Part shown: piece after piece, positions 1 through 6,220 of the stretch | Position numbering within the stretch: position 1 is the first letter of the stretch | How the letters are laid out: each line of letters starts with the position of its first letter | Source of the DNA: Bacteroidales bacterium GP3 | GTDB lineage: Bacteria > Bacteroidota > Bacteroidia > Bacteroidales > Muribaculaceae | DNA: 11,070 nucleotides | NCBI GenBank assembly: GCA_001701075.1 | Contig: DAAK01000001.1 | Location: 1-11,070, forward strand | Direction: 5' to 3' | The notes under the pieces: generated by a model | Told to the model about the DNA's origin: nothing | The model's database searches: none | The model's input: only the letters and a program-made list of their open reading frames with translations | Program-made: the position numbers and the translations under genes

Positions 1-437
1 CCGGTTGGAAATCCGACTCCTATCACGACTGGGAATGGACCATCTCCATCCGGATATACTATATGGGAACGTAGTGTAAGTGTCTCTCCTTTTTCGTGAA
101 CTGTCACCTTCAATGTGTCGTTAGCAAAAACTGCATCAATACTATCGGGACTTACCACAGGTTTTCGACCCAACTCATAATGCCACAGCATCTGCAAAAT
201 CTCTGAGCGATGTCGTTCCCAATCAGAATAATCAGTTGACCGACTTCCGTCAGAGAACTTGAAAGGATCAGGGAGAGTAGGGATTTCAGGAAGATTCTCA
301 AATTCCTTGAATATCATCTTAGGATAAGAATCAGCTGTATTCTCGCGGTCAAAAGATAATGGTATTTCAGCATTAGATAAGGATATGCACATCGAAATAC
401 TGATGCAAGCCAAAGCACTTTGAATATATTTTTTCAT
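1..437 (-). CDS. Secreted CE15-like glucuronoyl esterase / alpha-beta hydrolase, N-terminal part (cut by window edge)
   Basis: The minus-strand frame opens with ATG at 437 and stays open to position 1, giving 145 codons without a stop; the C-terminal part lies outside the window. Residues 1-23 form a signal peptide: two lysines after Met, a hydrophobic core, then a Ser-Asn-Ala cleavage site, so the protein is exported to the periplasm or beyond. The mature start has the LPDPF motif, then a DGS...DW...R...EI...HYELG block, and ends in the first beta strands (YPDGDGPFPVVIGVGFP). This order is typical of CE15 glucuronoyl esterases and related acetylxylan-esterase-like hydrolases, which cleave ester links on plant xylan. 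The catalytic Ser, His and acidic residues would lie in the missing part, so the enzymatic call is inferred from the N-terminal motif only. It faces away from all other genes and has its own promoter. Other alpha/beta-hydrolase subfamilies are possible. Confidence 0.72.
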   Translation of the reverse strand, partial: MKKYIQSALACISISMCISLSNAEIPLSFDRENTADSYPKMIFKEFENLPEIPTLPDPFKFSDGSRSTDYSDWERHRSEILQMLWHYELGRKPVVSPDSIDAVFANDTLKVTVHEKGETLTLRSHIVYPDGDGPFPVVIGVGFPT

Positions 438-468
438 GGTCTTAGATTTTTATAATACTTCGATACTG

Positions 469-500
469 CAAAAATAAAGATAATCTTCGAATTTAGCAAA
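469..500 (-). promoter_or_regulatory. Bacteroidetes-type promoter for the esterase gene
   Basis: On the minus strand a TTTG (497-500) is followed after exactly 20 bases by TATTTTTG (469-476). This matches the Bacteroidetes primary-sigma consensus of TTTG, 19-21 bases, TAnnTTTG. Transcription would start near 462, giving a leader of about 25 nt before the ATG at 437. The match is by eye; no start site was measured. Confidence 0.6.
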
Positions 501-518
501 TAAAACTGACTTACCAAT

Positions 519-608
519 CTAAACCGTATTATATACATTGACGATTTTATCGAAGCCAAGTGGCGCGTCCACTCTCTCATGATGTCTCATTGGTGTCGTC
601 TGGTTCAT
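519..608 (-). CDS. Possible 29-aa small ORF or gene remnant (doubtful)
   Basis: A minus-strand frame starts with ATG at 608 and ends with TAG at 519-521. An AAAGGA ribosome-binding-like sequence lies about nine bases upstream, which is notable in a genome where most genes here lack one. The product begins MNQTTPMRHHERVD, is charged, and has no signal peptide or membrane segment; no family was recognised. It ends close to the esterase promoter. A short frame like this occurs easily by chance, and the stretch could equally be the decayed end of a lost gene or part of an RNA leader. It is listed only because the start context and composition differ from the surrounding AT-rich DNA. Confidence 0.15.
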   Translation of the reverse strand: MNQTTPMRHHERVDAPLGFDKIVNVYNTV

Positions 609-672
609 CTGTAAAGATCCTTTCGGAATAAAATCTTAACTTTTTCTTATATCCTATTAACCCAAAAACCTA

Positions 673-710
673 ATCTAAATCAACTTTCGCAAGCGAAAGT
701 TGATTTAGAT
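673..710. repeat. Perfect inverted repeat, 18-bp arms, 2-bp centre
   Basis: The left arm ATCTAAATCAACTTTCGC (673-690) and the right arm GCGAAAGTTGATTTAGAT (693-710) are exact reverse complements around a central AA. As RNA it would form a stem of 17 bp with a 4-nt CAAG (or CUUG) loop. It lies between two divergent genes, so it is not needed as a terminator for either. On the minus strand it is followed four bases later by a run of five T. A related, imperfect element sits at 3503-3558. Confidence 0.85.
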
Positions 711-822
711 AATCGGATATTTTGCAAAGTTACAATTAAATTCTCAAAATAAGGGTGCTTTTCAGATATTATTTCAGCAGGAATTTGAAATTTGAATAAA
801 AGAATAAAAATCTTCGCAATAA

Positions 823-854
823 TTTCATTTTCTCAATTTAATGTATTAAATTTG
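823..854 (+). promoter_or_regulatory. Promoter for the upp-recF transcript
   Basis: TAAATTTG at 847-854 is an exact TAnnTTTG -7 box. Twenty bases upstream the -33 position reads TTTC (823-826), one base off TTTG. Transcription would start near 861, leaving a leader of about 15 nt before the ATG at 876. That leader shows no clear Shine-Dalgarno sequence, as is common in Bacteroidetes. Confidence 0.5.
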
Positions 855-875
855 TAGACCCTAAAATTTAATCTT

Positions 876-1541
876 ATGGAAGTGATAAATTTTGCCGACA
901 CCCCATCGGTAATGAGCCAATATATGCGCGAACTCCGCGATGTGAACATTCAAGGAGACCGTATGCGTTTCCGCATGAATATTGACCGCATCGGTCAACT
1001 GATGGCCTATGAGATCTCTAAGCGTATTGCTTACGAAGATGTCACTATAAAGACTCCACTCGCAGACTGCGTATGCAAGCAATCGGCTGAAGAAGTCGTG
1101 ATTGCCACAATCCTCCGTGCCGGGCTCCCGTTCCACCATGGCTTCCTCCAGATTTTCGATAACGCCGGAAATGCATTCGTAAGTGCTTATCGTAAATATC
1201 ATGAGAAAGGTGATACTTTCGACGTGCTTGTAGAATACATGGCTTCCCCATCTTTGGAAGGTAAGACTCTGATTCTTGTAGATCCTATGCTTGCCACCGG
1301 CACATCTATGGAACTCGGCTATAGGGCTCTGCTCCGAAAAGGTATGCCTGCTAAAGTGCACGTCGCATCCGTCATTGCCTCTCAAAGGGCTGTGGATTAT
1401 ATTAAAGAGCATTTCCCGGATGACCGAACCACCCTTTGGTGTGCCGCAATAGATCCGGAAGTCAATGCTCATAGTTATATAGTGCCAGGTCTTGGCGATG
1501 CCGGCGACCTTGCCTACGGAGAGAAGGAAGACAACGCATGA
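876..1541 (+). CDS. upp: Uracil phosphoribosyltransferase
   Basis: The product (221 aa) is a cytoplasmic salvage enzyme that joins uracil to PRPP, giving UMP and pyrophosphate. Three family marks are visible. The first is an ILRAGLPFHHGF segment near residues 80-91, where the type I phosphoribosyltransferase fold binds pyrophosphate. The second is the PRPP loop DPMLATGTS at residues 136-144. The third is the C-terminal uracil-binding stretch GLGDAGDLAYG at residues 205-215, which distinguishes uracil PRTases from other PRTases. Length is slightly above the usual 208-217 aa. The ATG at 876 follows the promoter closely and is the only sensible start. The stop overlaps the recF start as ATGA (4 bp), so the two genes are probably translationally coupled. 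A bifunctional PyrR is unlikely given the GLGDAGDL ending. Confidence 0.95.
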   Translation: MEVINFADTPSVMSQYMRELRDVNIQGDRMRFRMNIDRIGQLMAYEISKRIAYEDVTIKTPLADCVCKQSAEEVVIATILRAGLPFHHGFLQIFDNAGNAFVSAYRKYHEKGDTFDVLVEYMASPSLEGKTLILVDPMLATGTSMELGYRALLRKGMPAKVHVASVIASQRAVDYIKEHFPDDRTTLWCAAIDPEVNAHSYIVPGLGDAGDLAYGEKEDNA

Positions 1542-2656
1542 GGATAGATTCTCTTGACATAGTAAATTTCAAGAATATCGAAGAGGCTTCCCTGGAATTT
1601 TCAGGGGGAGTAAACTGCCTTTTGGGTATGAACGGCATGGGGAAGAGCAATCTTCTCGAAGCCATTCATTTCCTATGTCTTGCCCGACCTATGCAGTCGC
1701 TCCCTGAATCTGCGCTCCCACTTCATGGCTCCGAAATGATGATGGTGAAGGGCGCTTTCACTATGGATACCGGGGTGACTGAAAATGTCAGCTGTGGCAT
1801 TGTCAAGGGAAAAGGGAAGACACTTAAATGCAACGGTAAGGAATATCAGCGCATTTCCGAACACATCGGACGATTCCCTATTGTCACTGTCACTCCTGCA
1901 GATCATTCCATTGTCAGCGGTTCTGCTGAAGAGCGTCGCAAGCTCATGGATATGGTGATATCGCAAGCGGATAAGACTTATCTCTCACATCTTATCCGAT
2001 ACAACCGAAGCATTGACAGCCGTAACCGTATGCTGCGTGCGGGCGTGAAAGACAAACTCCTTTACGAGTCTGTTGAGAATTCGATGGAGGAATCGGCAGT
2101 CGTGATACATTCCACCCGAAGGGCTTGGGTAGAAGAGATTCTTCCTGTTTTCCGTGCACGGTATTCCGAAATCTCTGGAGATGCAGAAAAAGCTTCAATA
2201 AGATATTCAAGTGTACTCAACGAGCATCAGCTTCGTGAAGTGCTTGACAGCACACGGGCAAAAGACCAAATACTTGGTTACACTTCAAAAGGAGTTCACC
2301 GCGATGATCTTCTTACTGGACTTGGCGACTATTCCATGCGACGCTTAGGAAGCCAAGGACAAGTGAAAACTTTCACGATTGCCCTTCGTCTCGCGATCTT
2401 CGAATATCTGAGGAAAGTCTCCGGATTGACTCCCATATTGCTTCTTGATGATATTTTCGATAAACTCGATTCAAGCCGTGTCGGAAGAATAATGGAGATG
2501 GTCAGTGGAGATGACGGATTCGGCCAGATTTTCATCACCGACACCAACCGGGAGCATCTTGACGAAATTTTAGATGCAATCCATGGTGAAAGTCGTCTCT
2601 TTGCTGTCAAGGATGGAAGTTTCTCTCTCCTTCCTGTTGAGAATTTGACAAATTGA
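1538..2656 (+). CDS. recF: DNA replication and repair ATPase RecF
   Basis: RecF (372 aa) is an SMC-like ATPase that binds gapped DNA and, with RecO and RecR, loads RecA at single-strand gaps. The N-terminus has the FKN...LEF pattern seen in RecF. Walker A is GMNGMGKS at residues 30-37. The ABC-type signature region RLGSQGQVKTF lies near 269-279, with GSQGQ in place of the LSGGQ of transporters, as is usual in RecF. Walker B is PILLLDDIFDKLD at 299-311, including the D-loop. An HRDDL segment precedes the signature by about 13 residues, as expected. Length fits the 360-375 aa norm. The start overlaps the upp stop by 4 bp. The last five codons (ENLTN) are formed from an 8-bp AT-rich repeat that continues past the stop. 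The next gene, DUF721, is the usual Bacteroidetes neighbour as I recall it. Confidence 0.96.
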   Translation: MRIDSLDIVNFKNIEEASLEFSGGVNCLLGMNGMGKSNLLEAIHFLCLARPMQSLPESALPLHGSEMMMVKGAFTMDTGVTENVSCGIVKGKGKTLKCNGKEYQRISEHIGRFPIVTVTPADHSIVSGSAEERRKLMDMVISQADKTYLSHLIRYNRSIDSRNRMLRAGVKDKLLYESVENSMEESAVVIHSTRRAWVEEILPVFRARYSEISGDAEKASIRYSSVLNEHQLREVLDSTRAKDQILGYTSKGVHRDDLLTGLGDYSMRRLGSQGQVKTFTIALRLAIFEYLRKVSGLTPILLLDDIFDKLDSSRVGRIMEMVSGDDGFGQIFITDTNREHLDEILDAIHGESRLFAVKDGSFSLLPVENLTN

Positions 2657-2704
2657 CAATTTGACATATAATTGATCATTCATCATTTGTAATTTATCAT
2701 TGAT
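2642..2704. repeat. AT-rich tandem block across the recF stop codon
   Basis: Three back-to-back 8-bp units, AATTTGAC, AAATTGAC and AATTTGAC, occupy 2642-2665; they form the last codons of recF and cross its TGA at 2654-2656. A second part holds ATCATT three times between about 2674 and 2702. The block fills the gap before the GTG start of the DUF721 gene. No promoter or hairpin terminator is clear within it. Similar low-complexity strings are, from memory, common between Bacteroidetes genes. Confidence 0.6.
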
Positions 2705-2709
2705 TTTAA

Positions 2710-3003
2710 GTGGAACGTAAAGATGCTGTCACAGTGGGAGACGTCCTCCGGGAATGCCTGGAGAAGAGCAGCATGCAAGGTCGCCTTGATGAGATGCGCG
2801 CATGCGACACGTTTCATCTCGTAGTAGGCGATCATATCGCCTCTTTATGCCATCGCCCCTACATGCGTGATGGCGTGATGACAGTTGGCACTTCAAATGC
2901 GTCTTTGCGTTCGGAACTCAATATGCATAGGGGTGGGATAATGAAAGGAATCAACGAAATATTGGGGAAGGATATGGTGAAAGAAATACTTTTTAGAAAT
3001 TAA
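2710..3003 (+). CDS. DUF721 / DciA-like protein
   Basis: This 97-aa protein matches the small Bacteroidetes DUF721 form. The core reads FHLVVGDHIASLC near residues 36-48, then a RDGVMTVGTSNASLRSEL stretch near 53-70, and ends with an INEILGKDMVKEILFRN helix. DUF721 includes DciA, shown in proteobacteria to help load the replicative helicase DnaB. Bacteria without DnaC or DnaI often carry it, so a role in replication initiation is inferred here. The start is GTG at 2710, directly after an in-frame TAA. The only in-frame ATG before the conserved core is 21 codons later and would remove the first helix. It lies 53 bp after recF and 4 bp before the thioesterase, so co-transcription is likely. Helicase loading by this copy is not shown by the sequence itself. 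Confidence 0.82.
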   Translation: MERKDAVTVGDVLRECLEKSSMQGRLDEMRACDTFHLVVGDHIASLCHRPYMRDGVMTVGTSNASLRSELNMHRGGIMKGINEILGKDMVKEILFRN

Positions 3004-3007
3004 GGAA

Positions 3008-3451
3008 ATGAGTGCAAAAAACGATATATTGGAGCAGCTTGATGCCGAGGCGTTCAAGCATGCGGTGCCTTTGCAGTTGAGATTTAACGACATAGATGTC
3101 TTAGGACACGTCAACAACAATGCGCAATTAGCTCTCTTCGACGTTGGCAAAACCGAATTTTACAATGCTCTTCGGGGCACCCTTGCTGATTGGAGCAAAG
3201 TCGAGGCCGTTATTGTCAATCTCAATTGTACTTTTATGGAGCAGATTCATTTCACTGATCCAATGGAAGTGCGTTCTCGAGTCAAGAAGATAGGGGAACG
3301 CAGTTTTGTATTGCAACAGATCCTTTGCAACACCGACAACGGCCATATTTGCTCTATGTGCGAATCTGTAATGGTGAGTGTAGACTACGATACCAAACAA
3401 TCTAAACCAATACCGGAAAATATTGCTGAAGGACTGGTCAAATGGATGTGA
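3008..3451 (+). CDS. Acyl-CoA thioesterase, 4HBT hotdog family
   Basis: The 147-aa product has the single-hotdog 4-hydroxybenzoyl-CoA thioesterase/YbgC-like layout. The diagnostic motif RFNDIDVLGHVNN spans residues 25-37, with the Asp residues and GHVNN at the start of the long hotdog helix. The central strands follow (VNLNCTFMEQIHFTDPMEV). Such enzymes cleave acyl-CoA (or acyl-ACP) thioesters in the cytoplasm; the substrate cannot be read from the sequence. AAGGA just before the ATG, overlapping the previous stop region, is a usable ribosome-binding site. The gap to DUF721 is only 4 bp. A TGA stop is followed by 118 bp without a gene, so this may be the last gene of the upp-recF transcript, although no hairpin terminator with a T-run is visible. 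Confidence 0.88.
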   Translation: MSAKNDILEQLDAEAFKHAVPLQLRFNDIDVLGHVNNNAQLALFDVGKTEFYNALRGTLADWSKVEAVIVNLNCTFMEQIHFTDPMEVRSRVKKIGERSFVLQQILCNTDNGHICSMCESVMVSVDYDTKQSKPIPENIAEGLVKWM

Positions 3452-3481
3452 TGACTTGGTTTAATACCTTTTCACTTCTCG

Positions 3482-3513
3482 TTTGTTATAATAGAATAGC
3501 ATAATCAACTTTC
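3482..3513 (+). promoter_or_regulatory. Weak candidate promoter before the TPR-like gene
   Basis: A TTTG at 3482-3485 is followed after 20 bases by CAACTTTC (3506-3513), which keeps the TTT of the -7 box but misses the TA start and the final G. The spacing is right but the -7 box is poor. It overlaps the left arm of the imperfect inverted repeat, so a regulator binding there could block transcription. The case for a promoter rests mostly on the 118-bp gap. Confidence 0.2.
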
Positions 3514-3558
3514 GCATGCGTCTGACCTGTATGTAGAGCCTGCGAAACTTAAATTATA
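3503..3558. repeat. Imperfect inverted repeat related to the element at 673-710
   Basis: AATCAACTTTCGCA at 3503-3516 is identical to 678-691, inside the perfect palindrome upstream of upp. A partner arm starts TGCGAAA at 3541-3547 and matches the palindrome's right arm at about 13 of 18 positions. The arms pair exactly over 7 bp (TTTCGCA/TGCGAAA), with weaker pairing beyond, around a 24-nt centre. The centre begins with TGCG, so CGCATGCG (3513-3520) is itself palindromic. It sits in the 118-bp gap before the TPR-like gene. Confidence 0.5.
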
Positions 3559-3569
3559 AAGTATACAAG

Positions 3570-4397
3570 ATGAATCAGATTGATGTCCATATCCGAATGG
3601 AGGATTTTGGGAAAGACAGCAAGGAAGCTGAAGTTCTTGCCAATGTGGTAGCTGCCCGTCTGGAAATTAGCCGACTGCTGGAGGCTGAAAAATATATGGA
3701 GGCTTTGGAGCGCACTATCGGTGCACTGCAGCGTCTCAAAGACTTTGAAGACCATGATAATGAAGAATTCAAGGCTCTTCTCGTGGCTTTGATTTTCGAC
3801 TTGGCTGAGATCCATTATGAACTTAAGGACTACAAGCGCAGTGAGAAAGAACTTGATGCCCTTTTCAAAGTTCTCGATCCCCTTTTGACAAAGAATCCTG
3901 ACCGCTTCGGGCGTCTCCATATTCTTGCAATGGAGCTTTCCACACGTATCCTTCGCTCTAAGAAGAAGACAATCGATATGCTTGCCCGTCAGCAACTTCA
4001 TGCTGATGCCCTTACTGAAAAGGTGAATTCCGGTATTATCAGTGCAACCGAGCGTCTGGTTGATTCTCTATGCAATGTGGGCAGGCTTCTTGCTGCATCT
4101 GGCGATTACCGTGAGGCTATGAAGTTCTTCTCTGAAGCTATCCGCATCTCAAAGAAACGCACAGGAAAGGTCAATCGTAAGGAAATAAAGATGACTGTGG
4201 AGATGGCGGAGATTATGATTCGCGTTAAGTCGATGCGTCCTCGTGCTGAGCGCCTTCTTGATGCGGTTCTTCCGCACGCCATATCGCTTGGTGAAACAGA
4301 ACTTGAACAGGAAATACATACGCTTAAGGAAATGATTAAGCTTCAAGAAAGTATGAAGGTGTCCTGGCTGAGCGCATTCCGAAATAAAAAATCTTGA
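3570..4397 (+). CDS. TPR-like helical-repeat protein upstream of ribH
   Basis: The 275-aa product is predicted to be all alpha-helical and soluble, with no signal peptide or membrane segment. TPR-like helix pairs are visible near residues 35-57 (ISRLLEAEKYMEALERTIGA), 77-106 (DLAEIHYELKDYKRSEKELD) and 169-197 (VGRLLAASGDYREAMKFFSE). These show the small-residue and Tyr/Ala spacing of tetratricopeptide repeats. Such proteins act as protein-binding scaffolds; the partner here is unknown. A TPR protein before ribH is, as I recall, a common Bacteroidales arrangement, and only 6 bp separate the two, so they are likely co-transcribed. The ATG at 3570 is the first in frame after the intergenic gap and has no strong Shine-Dalgarno sequence. 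No enzymatic motif was seen. Confidence 0.75.
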   Translation: MNQIDVHIRMEDFGKDSKEAEVLANVVAARLEISRLLEAEKYMEALERTIGALQRLKDFEDHDNEEFKALLVALIFDLAEIHYELKDYKRSEKELDALFKVLDPLLTKNPDRFGRLHILAMELSTRILRSKKKTIDMLARQQLHADALTEKVNSGIISATERLVDSLCNVGRLLAASGDYREAMKFFSEAIRISKKRTGKVNRKEIKMTVEMAEIMIRVKSMRPRAERLLDAVLPHAISLGETELEQEIHTLKEMIKLQESMKVSWLSAFRNKKS

Positions 4398-4403
4398 ATC
4401 TGT

Positions 4404-4895
4404 ATGTCAACTATATTGAACACTGAAGGCTCTCTCCTTGAGATTCCTGCGATTCGTGAGCCTGAAAAATTTCGGGTCGCCGTGGTGACTGCAGATTGGA
4501 ATAGTCAGGTCAACGACCGTCTTCTTGCCGGTGCTCTCGATGTATTTAAGAAGGCTGGCCTTGATGATGCTCTTGTAGAGCAATATCGGGTGCCTGGAGC
4601 TGTGGAACTGGTCTATGCCTCAGCCAGAATCATTAAGAGTCCTAAAAAATACAACGCCATTGTTGCAATCGGCACTGTCATTCGAGGTGATACCCCTCAT
4701 TTCGACTATGTATGTTCTCAGGCAGCCGATGGCATTTGCCGCCTTAACTGCCAAGGGGAAGTGCCTGTAATTTTCGGCGTCCTGACTGTCAACAATCTGC
4801 AAGAGGCTCTTGACCGTGCCGGCGGCAAGCTTGGCAACAAAGGTGCTGAAGCTGCCGTTGCGGCTCTAAGGATGGGTAGTTTCCTCAGAATATAA
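4404..4895 (+). CDS. ribH: 6,7-dimethyl-8-ribityllumazine synthase
   Basis: RibH (163 aa) condenses 5-amino-6-ribitylamino-uracil with 3,4-dihydroxy-2-butanone 4-phosphate to give lumazine, the step before riboflavin. Family marks are all present: the aromatic-Asn pair WN at residues 32-33 near the substrate pocket, VPGAVEL at 63-69, GTVIRGDTPHFDYV at 90-103 with His99 as the expected catalytic histidine, FGVLTV at 124-129, and GNKGAEAA starting at 144. Length is usual for the family, whose members assemble into pentamers or 60-mers. No FMN riboswitch was recognised upstream, so control is probably through the upstream TPR-like gene's transcript. No other rib genes are in the window. A 29-bp T-rich gap separates it from the lipoprotein gene. 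Confidence 0.96.
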   Translation: MSTILNTEGSLLEIPAIREPEKFRVAVVTADWNSQVNDRLLAGALDVFKKAGLDDALVEQYRVPGAVELVYASARIIKSPKKYNAIVAIGTVIRGDTPHFDYVCSQAADGICRLNCQGEVPVIFGVLTVNNLQEALDRAGGKLGNKGAEAAVAALRMGSFLRI

Positions 4896-4924
4896 ATTTT
4901 TTCACATCCCAAACACTTTAGATT

Positions 4925-6220
4925 ATGAAGAAATTGACACTTAGTCTTCTGACTTTAATGACACTCTTGCTTGTGGCTGTCGGTTGTTCAAAAAGTGCCG
5001 ACGATGATGCCTCATCCCTCTTGCGTACAGTGCCTGCCGATGCTTCAAGCGTCGTTATGATTAATGTAGCCCATGCTGTCGAAAGCCTCGGTGGCAGCAC
5101 TGATGGCTCCAAGATAAAACTTTCTAAAGATCTTCAGAAGACAATCGACGAAAGCCAAGCCATAAAGCCAGAAGATAAGCAAAACTTGAAAGAAATTTGC
5201 AATGGAGAGTCTGGTATCGCCGTTGGCTCAATGGTTTTCTTCTCCGCTGCACGTTCATATGTCACTGGTCTTCTGAATGACTCTGAAAAGTTTGTGACTT
5301 ATATGGAGAGTAAATTAGACTCTCCTGCCAGAGATGAAGATGGTGCCAAAATTATCCGCAATATTGCAATCTTAGGCAACCAGTTTTGGTTTTGCACTAC
5401 AGGCACTCCCGATGTAGAGCAACTTAAATATTATCAGCAACTCAACGAAAAGCAGTCGTATGCTTCTGCAGATGCAGCTTCGCTTCTTCTTGAATCCGAT
5501 AAAGTCTTTACTTATGTGGCAGATGTCAATCGCTCGATTGCGTTTATTCCAAATGCAAGCTATGTGAAGATTGCTTCTTCGCTTATCTTCAATGATATGT
5601 CTTACGTAGCTGGTAGTGCCGACATTAAGAATAAAAGTCTTATTGCATATGCCTCTGTGCTTAATTCTGACATGAAGCCAGCTGAACTGCTCCTCCCGGT
5701 TGAAAAAATTGATGCTTCGTTGATAAAATCTTTTGATAAAGGAGGAGATATCTATTTTGCTGCCGGTATTCCCAAAAAGCTTACAAAGAAAATAGCAGAT
5801 TTGGCCGGATCGATGATGGGGTCTGACTCTAATATGATCGGAGATGTGCTTGGTGCTATTAATGGCACTGTGGCTGTAAGGGCAAACTCAGGTGCAAGCG
5901 ACGTGGAAGCTTACATTCAGACTACTGGACAGAATTTTTCTGAATTCTCTACAGTACTCAAGAATCTTTTTGGTATGACAGTAAGTCGTGATGGTGATAT
6001 TCTCACTGCTGTGTCGGGCTCGAAAGATTTCACTGGAGGTATAACTCCCGCTCAGGCTGCCGACAAACTGAAAGGCGCATGGATTGGAATAGTGTCGAAT
6101 GGTATGATAGCAAGAGACGTGACTACGGTCACCAAGCTCAGCGTCGATAAGAAAAGCCTCCGTCTCGACTTCGAGGCTGAAGGGGGAGTTGACGCTCTCA
6201 TCACTGCAATTGCAAGATGA
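4925..6220 (+). CDS. DUF4836-like lipoprotein
   Basis: The 431-aa product starts with a lipoprotein signal: MKKLTLSLL, a hydrophobic core, then a lipobox AVGC with the lipidated Cys at residue 21. After it comes SKSADDD, an acidic stretch that could act as a Bacteroidetes surface-export signal, so it may be displayed outside the outer membrane. The first mature segment (TVPADASSVVMINVAHAV, about residues 35-52) resembles the opening of DUF4836 proteins, a Bacteroidales family of unknown function. The rest is a long, weakly conserved soluble domain rich in Ala, Ser and Asp, with no catalytic motif seen. Its stop overlaps the ABC ATPase start as ATGA, so the two are probably coupled, and it may be a substrate or accessory part of that transporter. 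The DUF4836 assignment is from memory of the N-terminal pattern only. Confidence 0.7.
   Translation: MKKLTLSLLTLMTLLLVAVGCSKSADDDASSLLRTVPADASSVVMINVAHAVESLGGSTDGSKIKLSKDLQKTIDESQAIKPEDKQNLKEICNGESGIAVGSMVFFSAARSYVTGLLNDSEKFVTYMESKLDSPARDEDGAKIIRNIAILGNQFWFCTTGTPDVEQLKYYQQLNEKQSYASADAASLLLESDKVFTYVADVNRSIAFIPNASYVKIASSLIFNDMSYVAGSADIKNKSLIAYASVLNSDMKPAELLLPVEKIDASLIKSFDKGGDIYFAAGIPKKLTKKIADLAGSMMGSDSNMIGDVLGAINGTVAVRANSGASDVEAYIQTTGQNFSEFSTVLKNLFGMTVSRDGDILTAVSGSKDFTGGITPAQAADKLKGAWIGIVSNGMIARDVTTVTKLSVDKKSLRLDFEAEGGVDALITAIAR

Larger units (their letters stand above)
438..875. other. AT-rich divergent intergenic region
   Basis: This 438-bp region separates the leftward esterase gene from the rightward upp gene. 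It holds the esterase promoter (469-500), the upp promoter (823-854), a perfect 38-bp inverted repeat (673-710) and a doubtful short minus-strand ORF (519-608). Around 541-605 the base composition rises and looks more gene-like than the surrounding AT-rich DNA. A TAnnTTTG-like box (TAACTTTG) lies on the minus strand at 725-732, but no TTTG sits at the right distance upstream. No tRNA or transposase was recognised. Confidence 0.7.

Noticed and set aside
861..1472. A 203-codon open frame on the minus strand
   Set aside because: It lies wholly opposite upp, which has clear family motifs and a promoter. The antisense translation shows no recognisable domain and is Cys- and His-rich in the way of a shadow frame.
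3487..3492. E. coli-style TATAAT -10 box
   Set aside because: The Bacteroidetes primary sigma factor reads TAnnTTTG, and no TTGACA lies 17 bp upstream.
3510..3547. Rho-independent terminator for the thioesterase transcript
   Set aside because: The exact stem is only 7 bp with a 24-nt loop, and no run of T follows the right arm.
3503..3558. Invertible promoter flanked by inverted repeats, as in Bacteroides phase variation
   Set aside because: The arms are only 24 bp apart, too little to hold a promoter, the match is imperfect, and no invertase gene is in the window.
3549..4001. A 150-codon open frame on the minus strand
   Set aside because: It overlaps the start of the TPR-like gene, whose sense frame has clear helical repeats and tight spacing to ribH.
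3452..4403. FMN riboswitch controlling ribH
   Set aside because: The conserved FMN-element segments were looked for in the gap before the TPR-like gene and in the 6-bp gap before ribH, and none was found.
4896..4924. Terminator between ribH and the lipoprotein gene
   Set aside because: There is a run of six T but no stem in front of it, so transcription may continue into the envelope genes.
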